From: Anaerocolumna sp.
GTDB taxonomy: Bacteria; Bacillota; Clostridia; Lachnospirales; Lachnospiraceae
Length of the DNA stretch: 58,688 nt
Reading direction: 5' to 3'
Assembly: GCA_029256725.1 (NCBI GenBank)
Contig: JAQSXJ010000037.1
Location: 1-58,688, forward strand
Shown: in pieces, positions 32,973 through 42,496 of the stretch
Layout: each line of letters opens with the position of its first letter
How positions within the stretch are numbered: position 1 is the stretch's first letter
The notes under the pieces: model-generated
Databases searched by the model: none
Told to the model about the DNA's origin: nothing
What the model saw: the letters and a program-made list of their open reading frames with translations, nothing else
Program-made: the position numbers and the translations under genes

Positions 32973-34457
32973 ATGAATCTTTTGTATCAAAGCACTCGCA
33001 GTAACACGGCTCCCATTACGGCATCTCAGGCTATCTTAAAAGGACTGGCTGAGGATGGTGGTTTGTTTGTACCTGAAAGCATACCTGAATTAAAAGTTTC
33101 TTTAAAGGAACTCAGTACCATGACCTATCAGCAGGTTGCTTATGAGGTTATGAAATTATACTTCACTGATTTTACGGAAGAAGAATTAAGAACTTGCATA
33201 AATAATGCTTATGATGAGAAATTTGATACAACTGAAATAGCACCGGTAAAGGAAGCCGGCGGGCTTTATTATCTGGAGTTGTTTCATGGCTCTACCATTG
33301 CATTTAAAGATATGGCCTTATCTATTCTGCCGCACCTTCTGACTACTGCAGCAAAAAAGAATCAGGTAAAGGATGAAATTGTAATCCTGACAGCTACCTC
33401 AGGAGATACCGGTAAGGCAGCCCTTGCGGGATTCGCTGAGGTACCCGGAACAAAGATTATAGTATTTTACCCAAAGGATGGCGTCAGTCCGATTCAGGAG
33501 AAGCAGATGGTGACCCAGAAAGGGGATAATACCTATGTTGTAGGAATCGACGGAAACTTTGATGATGCTCAGAATGGCGTAAAGGCAATGTTTAATAATA
33601 AAACACTGGCTGACAGCTTGAAAGCAAAAGGATATGTATTTTCTTCCGCTAATTCTATTAATATCGGCCGTCTGGTTCCGCAGATTGTTTATTATGTGTA
33701 TGCATATGCCAGTCTGTTAAAGAAAGGTGTTATTACTGAAGGTGAGAAGATCAACGTATCTGTGCCTACCGGTAACTTTGGAAATATCTTAGCGGCTTAT
33801 TTTGCGAAAGAGATGGGGGTACCGCTAAATAAACTGGTGTGTGCTTCTAATGAGAATAAGGTATTGTTTGATTTCTTTGATTCAGGGATATATAACCGAA
33901 AGAGAGAATTCATTCTTACCTCTTCGCCCTCAATGGATATACTGATCTCCAGTAACTTGGAAAGATTGCTTTATCTGGCAGCGGGAAGAGATAGTGAGAA
34001 GACTCTAGATTTAATGGATGCATTGTCTAAAGAAGGAGAGTATGAGATAACTCCGGATATGAAAGTAAAGATGGACGGTATCACAGGTGGTTTTGCTACG
34101 GAGGCTCAGACAGCTGAGACTATTAAAACAGTTTATGAGAAAACGGGTTATGTATTGGATACCCACACAGCGGTAGGAGCATCTGTATATGAGAGGTATC
34201 AAGAAGAGAGTTCAGATAGCACAAAGGTTATCGTTGCCTCTACTGCAAGTCCTTATAAATTCACCAGAAGTGTCATGGAAGCAATAGATACGAAGTATGG
34301 AAGTCTTGGAGACTTTGAATTGGTAGATGAGCTTAGTAGAATATCTGGTGTAAGTGTGCCGGCAGCTATTGAGGAAATCAGAAGTGCCAAAGTACTTCAT
34401 GATAGAGTGTGTAAAACTGAAGAAATGCAGGAAGTGGTTGAGGAGATATTGAAATAA
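32973..34457 (+). CDS. thrC: Threonine synthase
   Basis: The start is ATG 32973, with TGGAGG at 32961-32966; the frame is open to 32859 but the extra residues are unlike the family. The 494-aa product has the long-type ThrC layout: LYQSTRSNTAPITASQAILK at the N-terminus, PLP-lysine motif FHGSTIAFKDMAL with Lys112, and TATSGDTGKAALAGF for phosphate binding. The region from FYPKDGVSPIQEKQMVTQ to VPTGNFGNILAAYFAK is also typical. It converts O-phosphohomoserine to threonine. It is monocistronic between its own promoter and a terminator, with no hom or thrB beside it. Confidence 0.95.
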   Translation: MNLLYQSTRSNTAPITASQAILKGLAEDGGLFVPESIPELKVSLKELSTMTYQQVAYEVMKLYFTDFTEEELRTCINNAYDEKFDTTEIAPVKEAGGLYYLELFHGSTIAFKDMALSILPHLLTTAAKKNQVKDEIVILTATSGDTGKAALAGFAEVPGTKIIVFYPKDGVSPIQEKQMVTQKGDNTYVVGIDGNFDDAQNGVKAMFNNKTLADSLKAKGYVFSSANSINIGRLVPQIVYYVYAYASLLKKGVITEGEKINVSVPTGNFGNILAAYFAKEMGVPLNKLVCASNENKVLFDFFDSGIYNRKREFILTSSPSMDILISSNLERLLYLAAGRDSEKTLDLMDALSKEGEYEITPDMKVKMDGITGGFATEAQTAETIKTVYEKTGYVLDTHTAVGASVYERYQEESSDSTKVIVASTASPYKFTRSVMEAIDTKYGSLGDFELVDELSRISGVSVPAAIEEIRSAKVLHDRVCKTEEMQEVVEEILK

Positions 34458-34478
34458 TTATTGAACTAAATGATAAAT

Positions 34479-34516
34479 GAAAGCTGCAGAAATTAAAATG
34501 ATTTTTGCAGCTTTTC
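34479..34516 (+). terminator. Terminator after thrC
   Basis: GAAAGCTGCAGAAAT (from 34479) pairs with ATTTTTGCAGCTTTTC (to about 34516), with a short A+T loop and T-rich end. It lies 22 bases after the thrC stop. Confidence 0.75.
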
Positions 34517-34846
34517 TATATTCTTCCTAAAATACATGATTCTATAAAAGATGGTAAGAACATGAAAACACCTGAAAAAAAGCCATTTGTGACAAATGCA
34601 TGACATAAAATTGACATAAACAAAAACTTCAAATAAAGTTTGCATCCGGAACTTTGGTATAATCAAACCATAAAGGTATAACAAGATATGGAAAGTAGCC
34701 AAGTGCTTGAGTGGGAAAATAAGCCATAATTGACAAGTGAAGAGTAAATCGTAAGGTTTTCTGGAATGTGTCAAAATTAAGGCAAAACCCAGTTTTTAAG
34801 CCTAATGTACGGGGTTACATAAAAGTAAAATTATAGTTAAAAGGAC

Positions 34847-34875
34847 TTGACCTTTTATCTAATTATTGTTATAAT
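34847..34875 (+). promoter_or_regulatory. Strong promoter of the surface-layer-like gene
   Basis: TTGACC (34847-34852) and TATAAT (34870-34875) are 17 bases apart, followed by a leader of about 70 bases and AAGGAGG (34935-34941). A second extended -10 box, TTTGGTATAAT, lies at 34653-34663, so tandem promoters are possible, as is common for S-layer genes. Confidence 0.78.
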
Positions 34876-34950
34876 CGTCTTGTTATTGGAATGATTATAT
34901 TGAAAAATATAATACCAAACCAACCTATATTTTAAGGAGGAAGAAAGAAT

Positions 34951-37332
34951 ATGAAGAAAAATTTCTTTAAAAAGAAATTAGCTTCTGCTCTTGCTCTTGC
35001 ATTAGTAGTAGCAAGTTTCAGTCCTGCAGGAATCTCTGCACAGGCTGCTACAGCTACTAAAATTGTTAAGCAGGGCGGCAGCGCAGCACCAGCTGTGTTA
35101 TACGTTGGTGGCTCCAAAGTAGATTACAGCTTAAGCACAATCAAATCTGGAGTAAAGTATACTTGGAAATCAAGTAATACAAAAATTGCAACAATCACTG
35201 CTACAACCGGTGTTGTTACAGCAAAAGCTCCTGGTAGCGTAACTATTACAGCTACAGCTACAAATAAGAAGACTGGAAAGGTTCTTAATACTTTCAAGAA
35301 AACTCTTACAGTTAATCTTCGTTCTACATCTGTTGAGCTTGGTGATGATTTCACATTAGCTACAGGCGAGACAAAGAAATTAGCTGCAACATTAACACCT
35401 TCTAACTCCACAGATGTTATCAACTATGTATCCAGCGATAAAGCTGTTGCTACTGTTGGTTTAACTGGTGGTGTTGTAACTGGTAAAGAAGCTGGTGAAG
35501 CTACTATTACTGTTTACGCAAAAGCTACAAAAGCTTCTGCTAACAAGAGCACAAAGACTAAAGTTGACACTGTAAAGGTTACTGTACCTGTAGGTGTTAC
35601 TGAAGCTAAACAGGTTGCTGAAAATGCTATTACATTAACATTCAATGCTAATGTAAAAGACAAAGTTAAAGCTTCTGATCTTGTATTAAAGAATGCTAAA
35701 ACAAATGCTATTCAGGCAATCAAAGGAATTAGCTTCTCTGATGATGGAAAAACTGTTACTGCTACAACTTATCTTTCATTAACAGATAAAGCAGAGTATA
35801 GCTTAACATATGCAGAGAAAGAATTCAAAATCACAGCAAGTGTTGGTGCTGTTGCTACTGCTGTAATTAACACAACTCAGGTTCCTTTCAATGTTGAAAC
35901 TGAACTTTCTTACGATTTCTTTGATGCTAATGGAATCAAATTAACAACTGTTGATAAGAACAGAGTAACTGTTGATGTTCAGACAACTGGTGGTTATACA
36001 ACAGATGTTAATGGAGTTAAGAAGCTTAACCTTACAGCTAAGGGTAATACTGCAACTGTAACTGTGACTTACCATACTTGGACATACAAAGATAGTGCAG
36101 AAGTTACTGTTTCTGCAAAAGGAACTATTGTAGCTGTAGATCCTTCTGAAATCACAATTGGCGCTTATGAGAAGTATACAATCGTTGCTTCTGGTGCAGC
36201 AGTTGATTGGACTAAGGATGCTGTTACTACTGTTTCTTTAAGTGACAAAAGCAGCAAAGTATACTTACATGTAAAGAATTCTGAAAACAAGTATGTAGCT
36301 GAAAGTGATATTAAATATACACCTGCTGATGCTAATGTATTATCAGTAAATACTGATGGAACATTATATCCTGTAAAAGAAGGTAGCACATATGTTATTG
36401 CTACAACAGGAAAAGTAAGCTTTACATTACCTGTAACAGTAGTTAAAGAAAGAACAGCAAGTTCTGTTGCTCTTGACAAATCTAATGCAACTGTTTCTAA
36501 TACTACTTACGTAACTGATGCTGCAGTAGTTAAAGTTGTTGTAAAAGATCAGTTTGGAAATGACTATACTCCTAGTGTAGTTACAGCTAAATCTGATGAT
36601 GGAAAAGCTCCTGTAGGTCTTTACAAAGATGGTTATATTACATTTAGCGGTAAAGGCGAAGCTGATGGATCATACTACTATACAGTAACTGCTGATGATA
36701 AAAAAACTGGCTTTACTTTAAAAGTTGATGAGTTCGGTGGCCCTGGTGTTGCTACTGATAAGTTAACAACTAAACTTGTTGTTTCTTCAAGCTATGTAGA
36801 TACTAAGATTACAAAGAGCACATCTTTAGATTCTAAGGATGTTGAAGTTAAACTTGCACGTTATAATAACGGTGTTCTTTATGATTATGCTCCTGCTACA
36901 GTAGAAGTTGCTACAAATGGTGGTGTTGTGTATGCTGGTCCTATCGCAGCTAATGCAGTTTACACATTTGAGACAGTAACTGCTGATGCTTCTAATAATG
37001 TAACTAAAGTTGCTAATGATACTTATACTTTCACTGTAAAAACAGTTGACAATACTTATAAGTCTTATGTAACTGTAGCTGATACACAGCCTATACCTAG
37101 TGTAACAGTAGATAAAGTTACAAGTAAAGTTAGCAAAACTGATGCAAAAGCAGTTGCAAATGATACATTAACAATTAAGAATGCTGATGGAACAAAACTT
37201 GCTATTGTATCTGTAGATGCCGTTGTATCTGAGAATTATATCACCATTAAGAGTGTTGTTGTTAAGGATACTATTGGTAAATATACAGTTCAGATTGCTG
37301 TACCTGTTGGTCAATCAATCTATACTAATTAA
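34951..37332 (+). CDS. Abundant secreted surface protein with Big_2 (Ig-like) domains, S-layer-like
   Basis: The 793-aa product has a strong signal peptide (KKNFFKKK, then an Ala/Leu core, cleavage near ISAQAA at about 33). At least two Big_2 domains follow: about 35-125 (YTWKSSNTKIATITATTGVV) and about 127-210 (INYVSSDKAVATVGLTGGVV, GEATITVYA). The rest is Thr/Val/Lys-rich beta structure. There are no SLH, LPxTG or CWB2 motifs. Codon use is strongly restricted (GCT/GCA, ACA/ACT, GTT, AAA/AAG), unlike the neighbours, and the promoter, Shine-Dalgarno and terminator are all near consensus. I infer very high expression as a surface-layer subunit. Its wall anchor is unclear; the glycan locus next door is the natural candidate. 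Confidence 0.8.
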   Translation: MKKNFFKKKLASALALALVVASFSPAGISAQAATATKIVKQGGSAAPAVLYVGGSKVDYSLSTIKSGVKYTWKSSNTKIATITATTGVVTAKAPGSVTITATATNKKTGKVLNTFKKTLTVNLRSTSVELGDDFTLATGETKKLAATLTPSNSTDVINYVSSDKAVATVGLTGGVVTGKEAGEATITVYAKATKASANKSTKTKVDTVKVTVPVGVTEAKQVAENAITLTFNANVKDKVKASDLVLKNAKTNAIQAIKGISFSDDGKTVTATTYLSLTDKAEYSLTYAEKEFKITASVGAVATAVINTTQVPFNVETELSYDFFDANGIKLTTVDKNRVTVDVQTTGGYTTDVNGVKKLNLTAKGNTATVTVTYHTWTYKDSAEVTVSAKGTIVAVDPSEITIGAYEKYTIVASGAAVDWTKDAVTTVSLSDKSSKVYLHVKNSENKYVAESDIKYTPADANVLSVNTDGTLYPVKEGSTYVIATTGKVSFTLPVTVVKERTASSVALDKSNATVSNTTYVTDAAVVKVVVKDQFGNDYTPSVVTAKSDDGKAPVGLYKDGYITFSGKGEADGSYYYTVTADDKKTGFTLKVDEFGGPGVATDKLTTKLVVSSSYVDTKITKSTSLDSKDVEVKLARYNNGVLYDYAPATVEVATNGGVVYAGPIAANAVYTFETVTADASNNVTKVANDTYTFTVKTVDNTYKSYVTVADTQPIPSVTVDKVTSKVSKTDAKAVANDTLTIKNADGTKLAIVSVDAVVSENYITIKSVVVKDTIGKYTVQIAVPVGQSIYTN

Positions 37333-37361
37333 TAATACTGTTTGTAGGTGTTATTAGTTAG

Positions 37362-37400
37362 AAAAGCCCTCCCATATTTATATGGGAGGGCTTTTTTTAA
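37362..37400 (+). terminator. Strong terminator after the surface-layer-like gene
   Basis: AAAAGCCCTCCCATA and TATGGGAGGGCTTTTTTT form a 13-bp-plus GC-rich stem with a 4-nt TTTA-type loop and a run of T. It is the best terminator in the window, in keeping with heavy transcription. Confidence 0.93.
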
Positions 37401-37433
37401 CTCTTGAAACTCCTTAAGAATCCTTAATAAATA

Positions 37434-37462
37434 TTGCATATTAAAATTATATATGTTAGAAT
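37434..37462 (+). promoter_or_regulatory. Promoter at the start of the glycan locus
   Basis: TTGCAT (37434-37439) and TAGAAT (37457-37462) are 17 bases apart, 64 bases before the next ATG. It lies just after the surface-layer terminator and would start the glycan transcript. Confidence 0.55.
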
Positions 37463-37525
37463 TCAATTTAGTTATAAAATAGTAAATATTAATTATATGC
37501 CTCTAAAGGAGAGAAAATACATTCT

Positions 37526-39907
37526 ATGAAACTCAAGTCTATATGGAAGAGAAGTAAAGGTATCTTATTAAATTCCTATTATTCCAACTGCTTTTATAAT
37601 GGAAAAATCAACAATCGCCTTATATTAATAGAATCAAAAAACGGAAGCGATTTAGCAGGAAATATGTTCCATATACTACGTGAATTAAGGACGGAAACGT
37701 ATTCAGATTATAAGGTAGTCTTATCTGTATTAAATAAGAAGAAAGAAAGTATACAGAATCAGCTGTCCAACTACGGAATTAAAAATGTTAAATTAGTAAG
37801 AACAAATTCATACGCATATTATAAGTATTTAACGACTGCTAAATACTTATTTACTGATACAACTTTTAATAGAAGCTTCATAAAAAAAGAAGGCCAGGTT
37901 ATTATAAATACATGGCATGGTACACCTTTAAAGAAAATGGGTAGAGATGTAGACAATAGAGCATACGCAATAGGTAATGTTCAGAGGAATTTCTTATTCT
38001 CAGACTATCTAGTTTATCCCAACGAGTTTATGAAAAAGAAGATGGTTGATGCCTATCTTCTGGAAGGAATATATGATGGTACTATTCTTAATGAAGGATA
38101 TCCTAGAAATTCGATATTCTACAATAAAGAAATCGGCCAGAATATTAAGAATGAACTGGGACTTGATGGTAAGCAAGTCTTTATATATATGCCAACCTGG
38201 AGAGGAACTGTTACAAGCAAAAATACAGACCACTTATTAGCAATTACGGATTATTATCTGAGAGATCTGGACAAGCAGCTTACGGACAATCAAGTATTTT
38301 ATGTTAAACTGCATCCTTTTGTTAGTAGGAATATGGATTATACAAAATATATCCATGTTAAACCATATCCAGATCAATACGACTCATATGAGTTTATGAA
38401 TATGTGTGATTGCTTGGTAACTGACTACTCCAGTGTTTTCTTTGATTATGCTAACAGTAGGAAGAAAATCATCTTATTTGCATATGATGAAACAGATTAT
38501 TTAGAAGAAAGAGGTATCTATGTACCTCTGAATCAATTCCCATTTCCGCTGGTTAAAACGGTAGAGGGATTGATGAGAGAATTAAATACTCCAAAGAATT
38601 ACGATGATACAGCATTTTTAGAGGAATACTGTACTTATGACAGAGCTGGCGCAGCAGAGCGTATTTGTAAGCACGTAATAAAAGGAGAAAAGGTCTGTAA
38701 AGAAGAAAAACTTAAAAAGAATGGTAAAGAAAATGTAGTGATGTTTGGTTCTGCATTAGCTAAGAATGGTTTGACATCATCACTTCTGAATCTTTTTAAT
38801 AATATTGATATAGAGAAGAGAAATTATTATGTAACCTTTAATGAAGCTGCACTTAAGAAGACACCGACCAGAGTATCTCAGATACCGGATAAAGTTGGGA
38901 TTATTCCGATGAGCAGCGGTGCTGCTTACACAATTTTGGAAGCTATAGCCTTTGTTCTATATTTTAAGAAGAACAAGGATAATAAGTTTGTGCAAAAATA
39001 TCTGGATAGATTATATAAGCGAGAGTTTATTAAACAGTTTGGAAGAATAAAAATTGATTCACTAATACAATTTGCAGGCTACGATCATAAAGTAACGAAT
39101 CTGTTCCAAAGATTTGAAGGAGCAAAGGTTATATATGTGCATAATGATATGATTGCTGAAATGAAAACCAGGGGTAATCAGCATTACCTAACTCTTCGTT
39201 CGGCATATCAGAAATATGATAAAGTTGCTGTTGTTACACAGGATATAGTTCCGCCTACGGTTAAAATTAGCGAAAAGCAAGATAATATAGTAGTAGTTAA
39301 TAATTGCCATGCACATCTGGAGGTTAGAAGTAAAGCCAATCAGCCTTTAATTTTTGACGCAGATACCAAGTGTAATATACCACAGGTAGAATTAGAAGAT
39401 ATATTGAAAAGTGATGCCAAGAAATTTATCAGTATAGGAAGATTTTCTCCGGAGAAAGGACACATGATGCTTATGAAAGCATATGAAGAATTCTCGAAAG
39501 ATTATCCAGGTACTTATCTGATCATAATTGGCGGACATGGTGTTTTATATAAAGAGACACTAGATTATGCCAATGAATCAGAGGCGAATATAATTATTAT
39601 AAAATCCATGAAGAATCCTATGCCTATATTAAATAAATGTGATTTCTTTATTCTGTCTTCACATTATGAAGGCTTAGGGCTTACTTTATTGGAAGCAGAT
39701 GCACTAGGTATACCTACTATGTCTACTGATGTAAGAGGACCTCAGGGCTTCTTAAGAGAGTTCAATGGCTGCCTTGTAGAAAAGAGCGAAAAAGGCTTAA
39801 AGAAAGGTATGGTACGTTATATGAAGGGCGAAATTAAAGCAATGAATGTTGATTATAACGCTTATAATAAACGTGCAATAAATCAGTTTGAAAGTCTCTT
39901 TGAATAA
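37526..39907 (+). CDS. TagF-like glycerophosphotransferase fused to GT4 glycosyltransferase
   Basis: The 793-aa product has two enzymes in one chain. Residues about 30-390 are a CDP-glycerol glycerophosphotransferase (Glyphos_transf) domain: TWHGTPLKKMGRD near 129, IYMPTWRGT near 220 and TDYSSVFFDY near 298. Residues about 400-790 are a GT-B, family 4 glycosyltransferase: a donor half with IGRFSPEKGHMMLMKAYEEF near 637 and EGLGLTLLEADALGIP near 715. It should add glycerol- or ribitol-phosphate units and sugars to a wall polymer on the cytoplasmic membrane face. Such fusions occur in Clostridia and streptococci. AAGGAG lies 14 bases before the ATG. Confidence 0.88.
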   Translation: MKLKSIWKRSKGILLNSYYSNCFYNGKINNRLILIESKNGSDLAGNMFHILRELRTETYSDYKVVLSVLNKKKESIQNQLSNYGIKNVKLVRTNSYAYYKYLTTAKYLFTDTTFNRSFIKKEGQVIINTWHGTPLKKMGRDVDNRAYAIGNVQRNFLFSDYLVYPNEFMKKKMVDAYLLEGIYDGTILNEGYPRNSIFYNKEIGQNIKNELGLDGKQVFIYMPTWRGTVTSKNTDHLLAITDYYLRDLDKQLTDNQVFYVKLHPFVSRNMDYTKYIHVKPYPDQYDSYEFMNMCDCLVTDYSSVFFDYANSRKKIILFAYDETDYLEERGIYVPLNQFPFPLVKTVEGLMRELNTPKNYDDTAFLEEYCTYDRAGAAERICKHVIKGEKVCKEEKLKKNGKENVVMFGSALAKNGLTSSLLNLFNNIDIEKRNYYVTFNEAALKKTPTRVSQIPDKVGIIPMSSGAAYTILEAIAFVLYFKKNKDNKFVQKYLDRLYKREFIKQFGRIKIDSLIQFAGYDHKVTNLFQRFEGAKVIYVHNDMIAEMKTRGNQHYLTLRSAYQKYDKVAVVTQDIVPPTVKISEKQDNIVVVNNCHAHLEVRSKANQPLIFDADTKCNIPQVELEDILKSDAKKFISIGRFSPEKGHMMLMKAYEEFSKDYPGTYLIIIGGHGVLYKETLDYANESEANIIIIKSMKNPMPILNKCDFFILSSHYEGLGLTLLEADALGIPTMSTDVRGPQGFLREFNGCLVEKSEKGLKKGMVRYMKGEIKAMNVDYNAYNKRAINQFESLFE

Positions 39908-40002
39908 TTTTGGAAAGGAAAGCCACAATTTAAACATAGATAGTTGCCAGTCAATATATTGGAATATCCTATTATATCAATTGTGATAAGAATGGTGAGT
40001 GT

Positions 40003-42282
40003 ATGAAGATAGGTATTATTACCTTTAACAGTGCCCATAATCATGGCGCTGTATTGCAGGCTTGGGCGCTGCAAGAGTATTTAAAAGGTGAAGGACATGA
40101 TGTCAGTATTATAAATTACAGATTGCCGGCTACTGATAATCTTTACCGTTTATATGTGCCCCGAAAAACATTTAAAAGCTATAAATTAAATAAAGTAGTC
40201 CATGCGCTTCAATATTTAAAGAAGTATAAAACAGAACCAGATAAGGTAAAAAGATTTCGTAAATTTGAGCATTTTATAAACAATACATTAAATGCTACGA
40301 AAGCATATTCTGTTTTTGGCGAATTAAATAAAGCGAATTTTGATTTTGATGTTATGATTGCAGGTAGCGATCAAATCTGGAATGGTTCACTTACAAAAGG
40401 TATTAATCCTGCTTATTTTCTAGCCTTTGGGAAAGAGAAAATAAAAAGGATTTCTTATGCTGCAAGTATCGGAAAAGACTTTATTCCGGAAGTGGAACAT
40501 ACACTATTCTCCAGGTATTTGAGGCTATTTGACTATATATCTGTTAGAGAAGAGAAGGCAAAGGAGGCGATAGAAAAGTTAACGAAGCAGGAGATTTCAG
40601 TTGTACTGGATCCTACCTTACTTCTTGACAGGGAAAGATATGATCAGTTAAAGAAGGATCCCAAGACAAAAGCAGAATATATATATGTTCATAATGTTCA
40701 CATAACAAAAGTAGACAAGCGGTTGAACGCTATGGCAGAAGAAATATCCCAAAGACTAGGTTTACCAATTGTTCATAACCGGTCAGATTATAACTTTACC
40801 AATGAATTGCATAAATTCACTTCTGGTGGTCCAAAAGAGTTCCTGGGGTATATTGCGAATGCTGCATATGTAGTAACCAATTCATTTCATGCAACAGTCT
40901 TCTCAATAATGTATCAAAAGAATTTTATAACGATTCCTCATTTTCAGAATCCTGAAAGAATGAGGCACCTATTGGATACTTTAGGTATTGGCAATCATTT
41001 GATTGAATTTTCAAGAGATTTACCAAACGATTTAAATGAGTTATCCATTGATTATGATCATGTTGAGCAGCTAAAAGTTGAACTTAGAAAGACATCGATT
41101 GACTTTTTGAGTAAATCTCTTGCTGGCGATAAAACTACTAATGAGCCAGTAAAGGATGAAGATAAATATTTTGATTCCAAAGATGTTTACTCCTGTTATG
41201 GGTGTAAAGCCTGTAAGGATATATGCCCTGTTTCAGCGATTACAATGGTGCCGGACAAAGAGGGATTTTGGTATCCAGAAATAGATGAAGATAAATGTAT
41301 ACATTGTAATCTATGCAGAAAAGTATGTATCTATAGAAAGTTTGAAAAACAAGAGCCGGTGGAAAATTATCCGGTAGTTTATGCTTCCTATCATAAAACA
41401 GAAGATATCCATACAGAAAGTACCAGCGGAGGTATGTTTATACCAATGTACCGTTATATACTTTCTATAGGGGGTAAAGTAGTAGGTGTTAGATATGATG
41501 AAAATATGAGAGTCATATATGACATTGCAGAAACAGAAGAAGGCTGCAGAGCTTTTTGCGGTTCAAAATATGTAGCACCTGACAGTGAAAATGTAAAGCC
41601 AAGAGTAAAAAAATTACTGGAGGCAGGAACGGTTGTTTTATTTACCGGTAATCCATGTCAGATAGCAGGTTTAAAGACTTATCTAGGTAAAGATTATCCG
41701 AACCTGTACACCGTAGATATTATATGCCATGGTGTCCCATCACCAAAAGTATTTGAAAAGTATATAAATTATCTGGAAGATCGTTATCATTCAAAAGTTA
41801 TCGATTTCCAATTTAGAAATAAAATAAGAGGCTGGAGTAAACCTTATATACTTGTTAAGTTTGAGTCCGGTGAGGTAGTATTAGAGCCGGCATCCAGTAA
41901 TAACTTTAATAGAGCTTTCCTTAGTAATAATATTCAGAGACCTTGCTGTTATACCTGTGAATTTGCAGGCTTAAAGGGAAGTGTTGGAGATATCACAATC
42001 GGAGATTATTGGGGAATTGAGAATGAGCATCCTGAAATGATGGATCAAAGAGGTGTTTCCATTATCAAGCTTAATAATTCTAAGGGATCAGAATTCTTTG
42101 AACATTTCAAGGAACAGTTGGTACTTAAAGAAAGTACCTATGAAAAGGCTTATAATGCAAATCATAAGAAGCCTATGAATTTGGTGCTAAAGCGAAACCA
42201 GCTTATGTCCCAGATTGACGATGTAGAGATTAACAGCTTGTTGCAATCCTATAATCATTTAAAGAAGAAAAAAAAGAAGTAA
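40003..42282 (+). CDS. Polysaccharide pyruvyltransferase fused to FrhB-like iron-sulfur protein
   Basis: The 759-aa product joins a polysaccharide pyruvyltransferase domain (about 1-330; HNHGAVLQAWALQEYLK, IAGSDQIWNG, TNSFHATVFSIMYQKNF) to a second enzyme. That part has a two-cluster ferredoxin (about 395-445: CYGCKACKDICP and CIHCNLCRKVC) and F420 hydrogenase/dehydrogenase beta-subunit domains (about 460-740, with FTGNPCQIAGLKTYLGKDY and CHGVPSPKVFEKY). Similar fusions occur in exopolysaccharide loci of anaerobes. The first half would place ketal pyruvate on a sugar; the redox half's substrate is unknown. The gene ends with a poly-Lys tail. Confidence 0.88.
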   Translation: MKIGIITFNSAHNHGAVLQAWALQEYLKGEGHDVSIINYRLPATDNLYRLYVPRKTFKSYKLNKVVHALQYLKKYKTEPDKVKRFRKFEHFINNTLNATKAYSVFGELNKANFDFDVMIAGSDQIWNGSLTKGINPAYFLAFGKEKIKRISYAASIGKDFIPEVEHTLFSRYLRLFDYISVREEKAKEAIEKLTKQEISVVLDPTLLLDRERYDQLKKDPKTKAEYIYVHNVHITKVDKRLNAMAEEISQRLGLPIVHNRSDYNFTNELHKFTSGGPKEFLGYIANAAYVVTNSFHATVFSIMYQKNFITIPHFQNPERMRHLLDTLGIGNHLIEFSRDLPNDLNELSIDYDHVEQLKVELRKTSIDFLSKSLAGDKTTNEPVKDEDKYFDSKDVYSCYGCKACKDICPVSAITMVPDKEGFWYPEIDEDKCIHCNLCRKVCIYRKFEKQEPVENYPVVYASYHKTEDIHTESTSGGMFIPMYRYILSIGGKVVGVRYDENMRVIYDIAETEEGCRAFCGSKYVAPDSENVKPRVKKLLEAGTVVLFTGNPCQIAGLKTYLGKDYPNLYTVDIICHGVPSPKVFEKYINYLEDRYHSKVIDFQFRNKIRGWSKPYILVKFESGEVVLEPASSNNFNRAFLSNNIQRPCCYTCEFAGLKGSVGDITIGDYWGIENEHPEMMDQRGVSIIKLNNSKGSEFFEHFKEQLVLKESTYEKAYNANHKKPMNLVLKRNQLMSQIDDVEINSLLQSYNHLKKKKKK

Positions 42283-42383
42283 TCAAATATAAAGATATAA
42301 GTTGTAATAATTCACCATTACATTCGGTTAAAGAGCTTCATGTGAATACAACCAAAACTCAACTTATAGAAATTATAATTAAA

Positions 42384-42412
42384 TTGAATTAACCATTAGT
42401 TTAACATATAGG
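42384..42412 (+). promoter_or_regulatory. Possible promoter before the first glycan ABC exporter
   Basis: TTGAAT (42384-42389) and TATAGG (42407-42412) are 17 bases apart in a 160-base A+T-rich gap. The -10 box is weak, so this is only a candidate. Confidence 0.35.
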
Positions 42413-42496
42413 TGTAAAAATCAAAATATAGAATTTTACACTTATATGGAAGCTATATATTCAACTAATATAGTAAGAAAGAAAACAGGTGGTAAA

